The notes beneath the pieces were generated by a model. That model was not told where the DNA came from. It worked only from the letters and a program-made list of their open reading frames with translations, and made no database searches. Shown here one piece after another: positions 5,672 through 12,650 of a stretch of 12,650 nucleotides of DNA (position 1 is the first letter of the stretch; each line of letters begins with the position of its first letter). Origin of the DNA: Actinomycetes bacterium (GTDB lineage Bacteria; Actinomycetota; Actinomycetes; Actinomycetales; Microbacteriaceae); NCBI GenBank assembly GCA_023450335.1, contig JAEXHA010000069.1, forward strand, positions 1 through 12,650. The letters run 5' to 3'. Made by a program: the position numbers and the translations under genes.

Positions 5672-6735
5672 GCAGGGTCCTCGCGTCCGTCCGCACACCC
5701 TGGTTCTGGGCCGTCATCGGCATCGCGCTGCTGCTGGTGATCAACACGATCAAGGACCCCGGCTACCTCGCCGTCGGCATCAACCCGACCACGGGGCTGC
5801 TCACCGGCAACGTGCTCGACATCCTGCGCGTGTCGGCACCGATCATCATGATCGCGCTCGGCATGACCTTCGTCATCGCCACCGAGGGCATCGACCTGTC
5901 TGTGGGCTCGATGATGGCCGTCGGCGGCGCCGTCGCGATGCAGACCCTCAGCGTCCTCGACGCCCCGACCTCGGTGGGCGCGATGTTCACCGCCATCGGC
6001 CTCGCGATCGCGCTCGCCGTCGTGCTGGGTCTGATCAACGGCCTGCTGGTCGCGGTCGTGGGCCTGCAGCCGTTCATCAGCACCCTGGTCATGATGCTCG
6101 CCGCGCGCGGCATCGCCCGCGTCGTCACCGGCGGCCAGAACACCAGCTCGACCAACGAGCCGTTCCGGCAACTGGCCAACGGGCAGATCTTCGGTCTGCC
6201 GACGAGCTTCGTGATCGCCGTGGTGCTCGTGGTGCTCGTCGCGGTGCTGATGCGTCGCACGGCGCTGGGCCTGATGATCGAATCGATCGGCATCAACCCG
6301 CAAGCCAGTCGGCTCGCCGGCATCCGCCCCCGCCCCATCCTCATCTCGGTGTACGTGCTCGCCGCGGCGCTGGCCGCGGTCGGCGGATTGTTCAGCGTGT
6401 CCGAGGTGATGACGGTGAGCGTCGGCAGCACCGGCAACCTCATGGAACTCGACGCGATCCTCGCCGTCGTCATCGGCGGTACGTCCCTGGCCGGCGGCAA
6501 GTTCTCGATCCTCGGGTCGACGATGGGCGCCCTGCTGATCGCGACACTCAACAAGACCGTCGTGTTCCTGGGGGTGCCGGCCGCGGCGACCCCCGCGTTC
6601 AAGGCGCTCGTCATCATCGCGCTGGTGCTGCTGCAGTCCGAACGCATCCGTGCGCTCGTGTTCCGCAGACCGGCCCTGCCGACCCCGCCCGCCCCACCCA
6701 CCCGCTCCGCGCAGTCCCAGGAGGTGTCGGCATGA
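5668..6735 (+). CDS. ytfT: Sugar ABC transporter permease, YtfT-like
   Basis: Integral membrane channel subunit of 355 residues, BPD_transp_2 (RbsC) family. Hydrophobic segments are visible at about 12-27, 53-75, 80-95, 105-130, 137-150, 175-195, 225-245, 265-290 and 300-325, followed by a Pro-rich cytoplasmic tail (PALPTPPAPPT). The motifs IALGMTFVIATEGIDLSVGS and GLMIESIGINPQASRLAGI match E. coli YtfT closely, and LDAILAVVIGGTSLAGG is the cytoplasmic coupling loop that contacts the ATPase. A clear ribosome site (AGGAAGGAA, 5652-5660) precedes ATG 5668, and the start overlaps the ATPase stop by ATGA. It should pair with the second permease encoded next as a heterodimer, as E. coli YtfT does with YjfF. 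Substrate is inferred from the operon. Confidence 0.92.
   Translation: MSRVLASVRTPWFWAVIGIALLLVINTIKDPGYLAVGINPTTGLLTGNVLDILRVSAPIIMIALGMTFVIATEGIDLSVGSMMAVGGAVAMQTLSVLDAPTSVGAMFTAIGLAIALAVVLGLINGLLVAVVGLQPFISTLVMMLAARGIARVVTGGQNTSSTNEPFRQLANGQIFGLPTSFVIAVVLVVLVAVLMRRTALGLMIESIGINPQASRLAGIRPRPILISVYVLAAALAAVGGLFSVSEVMTVSVGSTGNLMELDAILAVVIGGTSLAGGKFSILGSTMGALLIATLNKTVVFLGVPAAATPAFKALVIIALVLLQSERIRALVFRRPALPTPPAPPTRSAQSQEVSA
6719..6726 (+). promoter_or_regulatory. Full Shine-Dalgarno sequence of the second permease gene
   Basis: AGGAGGTG within the last codons of the first permease gene, about 7 bases before ATG 6732, is an almost complete complement to the 16S rRNA 3' end. It supports the ATGA-overlap start. 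Confidence 0.75.
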
Positions 6736-7802
6736 CCGCCTCGAACACCCTCGCCGAAGCCGTTCCCCCCACGCCCGAGCTGCCCGAGGCCGCAGCCGCC
6801 CGCACCTCGTCGGCGTCGCGGCTGTGGGAGCGCAGCCAGACGCTGCTGCCGACCCTGACCGCGCTCGCGCTGCTGATCGGCATGCTCGTATACGCCGAAA
6901 TCGCCTATGGCCGGGTGTTCCACCCCGGCACGATCTCGAGTCTGCTCGTCAGCTTCGCGCCCACGATCATCCTCGCGGTCGGCATGACGATCGTGATCGT
7001 CTCAGCGGGCATCGACCTGGCCGTCGGGGCGGTCGTGGCCTTCAGCTCGGTCGCCGGCGTCATGGTCATGAACATCGGCCTCGGGGGCTGGGTGGGCATC
7101 GCGGTGATGATCCTCTCCGGCGCCGCGTTCGGCCTGATCGCCGGCGTCATGGTGCAGTACTTCGGCGTGCAGCCGTTCATCGCCACGCTCGCGATGATGT
7201 TCCTCGCGCGCGGACTCGCCTCGATCCTGTCGACCACGCCCGTACAGGCGCCGGAGGACTCGGTGCTGATGCTGCTGGCCACCGATTGGAAGATCTTCGA
7301 CGGGCCCAAGGTCAACGACTTCACCATCACGCCGGGCCTGATCATCGCGGTCGTGGTCGTGCTGGCCGCCATGTTCTTCATGCAGCGCACCCGCATGGGC
7401 CGCACCGTGTACGCGATCGGCGGCAACGAATCGTCGGCCCAGCTGATGGGTCTGCCGATCGCCAAGACGCGCGTGTGGATCTACGTCATCTCGGGCGGGC
7501 TGTCGGGCCTGGCCGCGGTCGTCTACACCGCCGAAGTGGGCGGCAAGGCGCAGAACGTGACCGGCATAGGCTGGGAGCTCGACGCCATCGCCGCCGTCGT
7601 CATCGGCGGCACGCTGCTGACCGGCGGCGTCGGCTACGTGCTCGGGTCGGTCGTGGGTGTTTTCGTGATCGCCGCGCTGCGGTTGATCATCACGAAGGAC
7701 GGCACGATCAACCCCGAGTACCTCACGATCATCACCGGTGCCGTGCTGCTGGTGTTCGTGCTGCTGCAGCGTGTGCTGACCCGAAGGAAGGGAACCCCAT
7801 GA
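6732..7802 (+). CDS. yjfF: Sugar ABC transporter permease, YjfF-like
   Basis: Second membrane subunit of 356 residues, also BPD_transp_2 family but a distinct paralogue of its upstream neighbour. A polar N-terminus of about 35 residues (Pro/Glu/Ala-rich) precedes the first membrane span near 38-55. Segments AVGMTIVIVSAGIDLAVGA, TVYAIGGNESSAQLMGL and WELDAIAAVVIGGTLLTGGVG match E. coli YjfF, and LMGLPIAKTRVWIYVISGGLSG is the following conserved loop and span. Having two non-identical permease genes in a row is the hallmark of the YtfQRT-YjfF type, whereas ribose and xylose systems of this class use one. Its start overlaps the first permease's stop and its own stop (TGA 7800-7802) overlaps the araD start, so transport and catabolic genes are translated as one coupled block. 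Confidence 0.92.
   Translation: MTASNTLAEAVPPTPELPEAAAARTSSASRLWERSQTLLPTLTALALLIGMLVYAEIAYGRVFHPGTISSLLVSFAPTIILAVGMTIVIVSAGIDLAVGAVVAFSSVAGVMVMNIGLGGWVGIAVMILSGAAFGLIAGVMVQYFGVQPFIATLAMMFLARGLASILSTTPVQAPEDSVLMLLATDWKIFDGPKVNDFTITPGLIIAVVVVLAAMFFMQRTRMGRTVYAIGGNESSAQLMGLPIAKTRVWIYVISGGLSGLAAVVYTAEVGGKAQNVTGIGWELDAIAAVVIGGTLLTGGVGYVLGSVVGVFVIAALRLIITKDGTINPEYLTIITGAVLLVFVLLQRVLTRRKGTP
7783..7792 (+). promoter_or_regulatory. Ribosome binding site of araD
   Basis: GAAGGAAGGG, 6 bases before ATG 7799 and inside the end of the permease gene. It decides the araD start within a frame that is open far upstream. Confidence 0.65.
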
Positions 7803-8497
7803 CCGATCCGCGTCAGGCGGCCATCGATGCCGTCCGCGCCGATGTCGCATCCCTGCACGCCGAGCTGGTCCGCTACGGCCTGATCGTGTGGACCGGCGGC
7901 AACGTGTCGGGCCGGGTGCCCGGCGAGGACCTGTTCGTCATCAAGCCGTCGGGGGTCAGCTACGACGACCTGGCGCCGGAGAACATGATCCTCTGCGACC
8001 TCGACGGCAACGTCGTGCCCGGTTCGCCCGGCAGCGAGCGGTCGCCGTCATCCGACACCGCCGCGCACGCCTACGTGTACCGGCACATGCCCGAGGTGGG
8101 CGGCGTCGTGCACACCCACTCCACCTATGCGGTGGCCTGGGCCGCGCGCGGCGAGGAGATCCCGTGCGTCATCACCGCGATGGCCGACGAGTTCGGCGGG
8201 CCGATCCCGGTCGGGCCGTTCGCGATCATCGGCGACGACTCGATCGGCCGCGGCATCGTCGAGACGCTGCGCGGCCACCGCTCGCGCGGGGTGCTCATGC
8301 AGAACCACGGGCCGTTCACGATCGGCGCGAGCGCGAAGGACGCCGTCAAGGCCGCGGTCATGCTCGAGGACGTCGCCCGCACCGTGCACATCGCGCGGCA
8401 GGCAGGTCCGGTCATCCCCATTCCGCAGGAGGCGATCGACAGCCTCTACGACCGCTACCAGAACGTGTACGGCCAGAGCTCGGACGACCGCCGATGA
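7799..8497 (+). CDS. araD: L-ribulose-5-phosphate 4-epimerase
   Basis: Cytoplasmic zinc enzyme converting L-ribulose 5-phosphate to D-xylulose 5-phosphate, the last step of bacterial L-arabinose breakdown. At 232 residues it matches E. coli AraD (231). Class II aldolase/adducin fold: phosphate-binding GNVSGR (35-39 region) and KPSGVSYDDL; zinc ligands Asp86 (SSDTAAH), His105 and His107 (VHTHS), and His170 (QNHGPF); catalytic Asp130 in MADEFGG and Tyr224 in NVYGQ, equivalent to E. coli Asp120 and Tyr229. The MADEFGG version, instead of the HADYFYG of enterobacteria, is the usual actinobacterial form as I know it. The start overlaps the permease stop and the stop overlaps the araB start, both as ATGA. 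All key residues are present, so it should be active. Confidence 0.94.
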   Translation: MTDPRQAAIDAVRADVASLHAELVRYGLIVWTGGNVSGRVPGEDLFVIKPSGVSYDDLAPENMILCDLDGNVVPGSPGSERSPSSDTAAHAYVYRHMPEVGGVVHTHSTYAVAWAARGEEIPCVITAMADEFGGPIPVGPFAIIGDDSIGRGIVETLRGHRSRGVLMQNHGPFTIGASAKDAVKAAVMLEDVARTVHIARQAGPVIPIPQEAIDSLYDRYQNVYGQSSDDRR

Positions 8498-10200
8498 CCG
8501 GCGCGACCCAGCCCGACGGGACCCAGCCCGACCAGGCGCAGCCCACCGGCACACCCGAGTCGAACGCCGCGACCCGGACCGGCGCCGCGGCGCGCATCAC
8601 GGCGGGCCGCACGGCCCTGGGTATCGAACTCGGCTCGACCCGCATCAAGGCGTGTCTCGTCGACGCCGACGACCCGGCGCGCGTGCTCGCCGTGGGCAGC
8701 CACGCGTGGGAGAACGAGTTCGTCGACCGGCTGTGGACCTACCCGGCGGATGCCGTGTGGGCGGGACTGCAGGCCGCCTATGCCGACCTGGTGGATGACG
8801 CCGAGACGCAGCACGGCGTCCGCCCCACCACCTTCGGCGCCATCGGCGTCTCGGCGATGATGCACGGCTACCTCGCGTTCGACGACGCGGGCGAGCTGCT
8901 CGTGCCCTTCCGCACCTGGCGCAACACCAACACCGGCCCGGCTGTCGCGGAGCTGACCGACCTGCTGGGTGTGAACATCCCGCTGCGCTGGTCGATCGCG
9001 CACCTGCACCAGGCGGTGCTCGACGGCGAGGCCCACGTCGGGCAGATCGCCTCGATCACGACCCTCGCCGGCTGGGTGCACACCGCCCTCACCGGGCGCC
9101 GCGTGCTCGGCGTCGGCGACGCCTCGGGCATGTTCCCGATCGACTCAGCCACCGGCGACTACGACGACGAGCTGCTGCGCCGCTACGACGCGCACGCCGC
9201 CGGCCGCACGCCCGCCGGTCTGCGCGCGCTGCTTCCCGAGGTTCTCGCGGCAGGGGTGGATGCCGGCGTTCTCACCGCCGCCGGTGCAGCCCTGCTCGAT
9301 CCGACCGGAGCGCTGCAGCCCGGCATCCCGCTGTGCCCGCCCGAGGGTGACGCCGGCACGGGCATGGTGGCGACCAATGCCGTTGCACCGCGCACCGGCA
9401 ACGTCAGCGCGGGAACGAGCATCTTCGCGATGGTCGTCCTCGAGCGCCCCCTGCAGCACACCCACCACGAACTCGACCTCGTCACGACGCCCGCCGGCGC
9501 ACCGGTGGCCATGGTGCACTGCAACAACGGCGCCAGTGAGCTCGCCGCGTGGGCGGACATGTTCGCGCGGTTCGCCGCGGCCGCGGGCACGCCGATGGAG
9601 CAGGACGCCGTCTTCGACGTGCTCTTCCGCGAGGCGCTGGCCGGCGATGCCGACGCGGGCGGCTTGGTCGCGTACAACCACCTGGCCGGCGAGCCGATCG
9701 CAGGCCTGGTCGAGGGGCGGCCGCTGTTCGTGCGCACGCCCGACAGCGCGTTCACCCTCGCCAACGCGATGCGTGCGCAGCTGTACGGCGTGTTCGGCAC
9801 TCTCGCCCTGGGCATGCGGGTGCTCACCGACACGACGGGGCAGAACGAAGGCGTCGAGATCGACCGGCTCTTCGCCCACGGCGGCATGTTCCGCACCGCC
9901 GGCGTCGCCCAGCGCTTCCTCGCCGGGGCCCTCGGCGCTTCGGTCGCGGTCGGCGAAACGGCTTCGGAGGGCGGGGCGTGGGGGATCGCCGTGCTCGCTG
10001 CATTCCTGGCATCCACCTCAGGCGCCGGTGCTCCGGCATCCACCCCCGACCTCGCGCGCTATCTCGATGAGACCGTCTTCGCCGACGCGACCGTCGACGT
10101 CGCCGACCCCGACCCGGCCGACGTCGCCGGCTTCGCCGCGTACCTCGACCGGTACCGCGCGGGCCTGGCGATCGAGGCCGCCGCCGTCTCCTCTCTCTGA
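8494..10200 (+). CDS. araB: L-ribulokinase, FGGY family (non-enterobacterial AraB lineage)
   Basis: Kinase of 568 residues, predicted to phosphorylate L-ribulose to L-ribulose 5-phosphate with ATP. The FGGY core begins near residue 40 with ALGIELGSTRIKACLVD (ATP phosphate-1 motif). It continues with SAMMHGYLAFD and FRTWRNTNT, then NVSAGTSIF, and the C-terminal MFRTAGVAQRFLAGALG and GETASEGGAWGIAVLAAF. This pattern matches the AraB group of Bacteroides and many Gram-positives; the E. coli AraB sequence begins GLDFGSDSVRAL and diverges throughout. A Thr/Gln/Pro-rich N-terminal extension of about 38 residues carries a five-residue repeat. No ATG, GTG or TTG lies in frame between 8494 and the core, so this start, overlapping the araD stop as ATGA, is the only ordinary choice. 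No good ribosome site precedes it; translation probably depends on coupling to araD. Substrate specificity is inferred from araD and araA on either side. Confidence 0.9.
   Translation: MTGATQPDGTQPDQAQPTGTPESNAATRTGAAARITAGRTALGIELGSTRIKACLVDADDPARVLAVGSHAWENEFVDRLWTYPADAVWAGLQAAYADLVDDAETQHGVRPTTFGAIGVSAMMHGYLAFDDAGELLVPFRTWRNTNTGPAVAELTDLLGVNIPLRWSIAHLHQAVLDGEAHVGQIASITTLAGWVHTALTGRRVLGVGDASGMFPIDSATGDYDDELLRRYDAHAAGRTPAGLRALLPEVLAAGVDAGVLTAAGAALLDPTGALQPGIPLCPPEGDAGTGMVATNAVAPRTGNVSAGTSIFAMVVLERPLQHTHHELDLVTTPAGAPVAMVHCNNGASELAAWADMFARFAAAAGTPMEQDAVFDVLFREALAGDADAGGLVAYNHLAGEPIAGLVEGRPLFVRTPDSAFTLANAMRAQLYGVFGTLALGMRVLTDTTGQNEGVEIDRLFAHGGMFRTAGVAQRFLAGALGASVAVGETASEGGAWGIAVLAAFLASTSGAGAPASTPDLARYLDETVFADATVDVADPDPADVAGFAAYLDRYRAGLAIEAAAVSSL
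8506..8550 (+). repeat. 15-bp tandem repeat in the araB 5' end
   Basis: Three 15-bp units in frame encode TQPDG, TQPDQ and AQPTG. The first 12 bases (ACCCAGCCCGAC) are identical in units 1 and 2 (8506-8517 and 8521-8532); the third is degenerate. The repeat lies in the disordered-looking N-terminal extension before the kinase core and could vary in number between strains. Confidence 0.8.
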
Positions 10201-10206
10201 CTCCCC

Positions 10207-10213
10207 GGAAGGA
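10207..10213 (+). promoter_or_regulatory. Ribosome binding site of araA
   Basis: GGAAGGA, 7 bases before ATG 10221, in the 20-bp gap after araB. The gap is too short for a separate promoter. Confidence 0.65.
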
Positions 10214-10220
10214 CCCCGCC

Positions 10221-11723
10221 ATGCCCCTGAACACCTCGCTCGACGGCTACACCGTCTGGTTCGCCACCGGCAGCCAGCATCTCTACGGGGAGGAGACGCT
10301 GCGGCAAGTCGCCGAGCAGTCCCAGGCCGTCGCCGAGGGCCTGGCCGGACTCCCGGTCAAGATCGAGTGGAAGCCGGTGCTCACCGACGCCGACGCGATC
10401 CGCCGGCTCGCGCTCGAGGCCAACGCCGACGACACGGTCATCGGCGTGATCGCGTGGATGCACACGTTCAGCCCCGCCAAGATGTGGATCGGCGGGCTCG
10501 ACGCGCTGCGCAAGCCGCTGCTGCACCTGCACACGCAGGCCAACGTCGAGCTGCCGTGGAACGACATCGACTTCGACTTCATGAACCTCAACCAGGCCGC
10601 GCACGGCGACCGCGAGTTCGGGTACATCCAGTCGCGGCTGGGTGTGCCGCGCAAGACCGTCGTCGGCCACGTGTCGAACCCGGCCGTGACGCAGCAGGTC
10701 GAGGATTGGCAGCGCGCCGCCGCCGGCTGGCAGGCCGTGCGCACCCTCAAGCTCGCCCGCTTCGGCGACAACATGCGCTACGTCGCCGTCACCGAGGGCG
10801 ACAAGACCGAGGCTGAGCTGCGGTTCGGCGTGCAGGTGAACACCTGGGGTGTGAACGAGCTGGCCGACGCCGTGGCGCAGGCCACCGAGGCGCAGATCGA
10901 CGCGCTGGTGCAGACCTACGTCGACGAGTATGACGTGGCCGACGAGCTCAAGCCCGGCGCCGAGCGCCACCAGTCGCTGCGCGACGGTGCGGCCATCGAG
11001 ATCGGGTTGCGCTCGTTTCTCGAAGCCGGCGGGTTCGGGGCGTTCACGACGTCGTTCGAAGACCTCGGCGCGCTGACGCAGCTGCCGGGCCTGGCCGTGC
11101 AGCGGCTCATGGCCGAGGGGTACGGGTTCGGCGCCGAGGGCGACTGGAAGACCGCGATCCTCGTCCGCGTCGCGAACGTCATGGGTGCGGGCCTGCCCGG
11201 CGGCGCGAGCCTCATGGAGGATTACACCTACGACCTGGTCGCCGGCGACGAGAAGATCCTCGGCGCGCACATGCTCGAGGTCGCCCCGTCGCTGACCACC
11301 GCCAAGCCGCGCCTGGAGGTGCACCCGCTCGGCATCGGCGGCAAGGATGATCCCGTGCGGCTGGTGTTCACCGCCGACGCCGGACCTGCGCTCGTGGTCG
11401 CGATGAGCGACATGCGCGACCGCTTCCGCCTGGTGGCCAACGTCGTCGAGAACGTCGACGCGCCCGATCTGCCCAAGCTGCCCGTGGGTCGGGCGGTGTG
11501 GAAGCCGGCGCCGGACTTCGCCACGAGCGCCGCCTGTTGGCTCACCGCCGGTGCCGCACACCATACTGTGATGACGACCGCCGTGGGCATCGAGGTCTTC
11601 CGGGACTTCGCCGAGATCGCCGGCACTGAGCTGCTGGTGATCGACGAGGACACGACGGTGCGCGGCTTCCAGAAGGAAATCCGTTGGAACCAGGCCTACT
11701 ACCGACTCGCACAAGGACTCTGA
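10221..11723 (+). CDS. araA: L-arabinose isomerase
   Basis: Cytoplasmic Mn2+-dependent enzyme isomerising L-arabinose to L-ribulose, the first intracellular step. It is 500 residues, identical in length to E. coli AraA. Strong matches include VWFATGSQHLYGEETLRQV at the N-terminus, HTFSPAKMWIGGL (81-93), FMNLNQAAHG, RFGDNMRYVAVTEGDK and FTTSFEDL. The metal and catalytic residues are in place: Glu306 (GAEGDWKTA), Glu333 (MEDYTY), His350 (LGAHMLEV) and His447/His448 (GAAHHTV), equivalent to E. coli Glu306, Glu333, His350 and His450. The C-terminus RWNQAYYRLAQGL aligns with E. coli RWNEVYYGF. It follows araB by 20 bp and is followed by the mutarotase after 3 bp. The isomerase is the most diagnostic gene here and fixes the pathway as L-arabinose catabolism. 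Confidence 0.97.
   Translation: MPLNTSLDGYTVWFATGSQHLYGEETLRQVAEQSQAVAEGLAGLPVKIEWKPVLTDADAIRRLALEANADDTVIGVIAWMHTFSPAKMWIGGLDALRKPLLHLHTQANVELPWNDIDFDFMNLNQAAHGDREFGYIQSRLGVPRKTVVGHVSNPAVTQQVEDWQRAAAGWQAVRTLKLARFGDNMRYVAVTEGDKTEAELRFGVQVNTWGVNELADAVAQATEAQIDALVQTYVDEYDVADELKPGAERHQSLRDGAAIEIGLRSFLEAGGFGAFTTSFEDLGALTQLPGLAVQRLMAEGYGFGAEGDWKTAILVRVANVMGAGLPGGASLMEDYTYDLVAGDEKILGAHMLEVAPSLTTAKPRLEVHPLGIGGKDDPVRLVFTADAGPALVVAMSDMRDRFRLVANVVENVDAPDLPKLPVGRAVWKPAPDFATSAACWLTAGAAHHTVMTTAVGIEVFRDFAEIAGTELLVIDEDTTVRGFQKEIRWNQAYYRLAQGL
11713..11717 (+). promoter_or_regulatory. Ribosome binding site of the mutarotase gene
   Basis: AAGGA within the last codons of araA, 9 bases before ATG 11727. It supports co-translation with araA. 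Confidence 0.55.
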
Positions 11724-11726
11724 TCG

Positions 11727-12650
11727 ATGGCACGCACCCCCCTTTCCGGTACGCAGTACACACTTCGGGCGGGTGATTACGAGGCCGTCATCGCGAGCGT
11801 CGGCGCATCGCTACGAGGCCTGTGCCACAGCGGCCGGCACCTGGTGGTGTCGTTCGAACCGGACGAGGTGCGGCCCGCCTACCGCGGCGCCACTCTCGTG
11901 CCGTGGCCGAACCGCGTCGTGGACGGGCAATACACCTTCGGTGGCGCCGACCACCAGGTGCCGCTGACTGAGCCCGGGCGCGGCCACGCCCTGCACGGCC
12001 TCGGCGCATGGCTCGATTACGAGGCCATCGACCGCGGCCCCGACCACGTCACCCTCGCCGCCACGATCGAGGCGCAGACCGGCTACCCCTGGCGGGTGCG
12101 CATCGAGACGACGTTCGCGCTCAGCGCCGACGGGCTCACCCAGACCGTGCGCGCGGTCAACGAGTCCGACGCGGCGGCCCCCTTCGGCACGGGCCCCCAC
12201 CCGTACCTCGTCGCCGGGCCGGGCGATCTCGACTCGTGGACGTTCGAACTGCCCGCTGCGCAGGTTCTCGAGGTCACACCCGATCGCCTGTCGCCGGTCG
12301 CGCTGCGCCCGGTCGAGGTGGACGCCGCGCGCTTCGACTACCGCACGGCCCGCACGCTGGGGGCGGTCGAGATAGACCACGCGTACGCGGGGCTGACGGC
12401 CGACGCCGAGGGCGACTACCGCGTGCGGCTGACCGACCCGTCGGGCACCGGCGTGGAGATGGTGTGGGATGCCGCATGCCCGTGGGTGCAGGTGCACACG
12501 GCCGACCAGCCCACCGGCCCCGGCACCCCGGGCCACCGAGCGGGGCTGGCCGTCGAGCCGATGACCTGCGCGCCCGACGCCTTCAATGCCGACCGGTACG
12601 ACTACGACGCGGGTCTTCTCGTGATCGAGCCGGGCGAGGCCGTGGCAGCG
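11727..12650 (+). CDS. galM: Aldose 1-epimerase (mutarotase), 3' end outside window
   Basis: Cytoplasmic enzyme interconverting alpha and beta anomers of aldoses. The frame is open for 308 codons to the window edge; family members are about 300-350 residues, so only a few C-terminal residues are probably missing. Beta-sandwich landmarks in order: PWPNRVVDG with Arg63, GHALHG with His90, GPHPYL with the catalytic acid His158, VEIDHAY with substrate-binding Asp217, and AVEPMTCAPDAFN with the catalytic base Glu277. These correspond to the His, His, Asp and Glu of characterised GalM proteins. ATG 11727 is 3 bp after the araA stop. As the last known gene of the arabinose operon it would supply the anomer that AraA uses; specificity for arabinose over galactose or glucose is inferred. 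Sequence at the right edge (IEPGEAVAA) reads like the approach to the usual C-terminal strand. Confidence 0.92.
   Translation, partial: MARTPLSGTQYTLRAGDYEAVIASVGASLRGLCHSGRHLVVSFEPDEVRPAYRGATLVPWPNRVVDGQYTFGGADHQVPLTEPGRGHALHGLGAWLDYEAIDRGPDHVTLAATIEAQTGYPWRVRIETTFALSADGLTQTVRAVNESDAAAPFGTGPHPYLVAGPGDLDSWTFELPAAQVLEVTPDRLSPVALRPVEVDAARFDYRTARTLGAVEIDHAYAGLTADAEGDYRVRLTDPSGTGVEMVWDAACPWVQVHTADQPTGPGTPGHRAGLAVEPMTCAPDAFNADRYDYDAGLLVIEPGEAVAA

Noticed and set aside
6650..7798. Upstream extension of the araD frame through the second permease
   Set aside because: The extended part is Arg/His-rich shadow sequence; AraD family length, the ribosome site and the ATGA overlap fix the start at 7799.
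10008..10044. Direct repeat GGCATCCACC (10008-10017 and 10035-10044) as a possible mobile-element scar
   Set aside because: It lies in frame within the araB C-terminal region coding an Ala/Ser/Gly-rich linker and overlaps the lineage nonamer; no inverted repeats or transposase are nearby.
10059..11714. A 551-codon minus-strand frame opposite araA
   Set aside because: It is the reverse-complement shadow of a gene whose active-site residues are all in the plus frame; there is no family pattern in the antisense protein.
1..12650. CRISPR array, tRNA, rRNA, insertion sequence, phage or defence module
   Set aside because: Nothing in the window has the repeat spacing, cloverleaf or protein motifs needed; nearly all sequence is explained by metabolic genes.

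Overview
The window is a high-GC (about 70%) stretch with strong G/C preference at third codon positions, Shine-Dalgarno-led genes and ATGA stop/start overlaps. This points to an actinobacterium. Seven copies of the nonamer GGATGCCGG/CCGGCATCC, which I associate with Microbacterium-type genomes, and the gene types suggest Microbacteriaceae, but the genus is an inference.

Layout: (1) 1-394, the 3' end of a KDPG-type aldolase gene cut by the window edge. (2) 475-1497, a zinc-dependent medium-chain alcohol/polyol dehydrogenase. (3) 1498-1739, an intergenic stretch holding a 49-codon antisense remnant of a lost gene's 3' end (1505-1654) and a LacI-type operator. (4) 1740-2759, a LacI-family repressor, here called AraR from context. 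(5) 2760-2944, a regulatory region with a second operator of the same pattern, a possible promoter and a strong ribosome binding site. (6) 2945-12650, one eight-gene operon: lipoprotein sugar-binding protein, double-ATPase subunit, two permeases, AraD, AraB, AraA and an aldose 1-epimerase that runs off the end.

How it works together: the transporter matches the E. coli YtfQ-YtfR-YtfT-YjfF set gene by gene, a furanose-type importer. Its fusion into one operon with the complete isomerase (AraA), kinase (AraB) and epimerase (AraD) route makes L-arabinose, possibly in furanose form, the predicted substrate. The mutarotase at the end would interconvert anomers for the isomerase. The end product is D-xylulose 5-phosphate for the pentose phosphate pathway. 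The repressor probably controls itself and the operon through the shared operators. A perfect 14-bp hairpin after the binding-protein gene probably sets high binding-protein mRNA relative to the downstream genes, which are tightly coupled by four ATGA overlaps.

This is a well-made but essentially known type of catabolic operon. I see no mobile element, CRISPR array, tRNA, rRNA or defence system, and no evidence for a wholly new system. The points most worth a second look are the furanose-importer/mutarotase pairing, the shared operators, the intercistronic hairpin and the antisense gene remnant.
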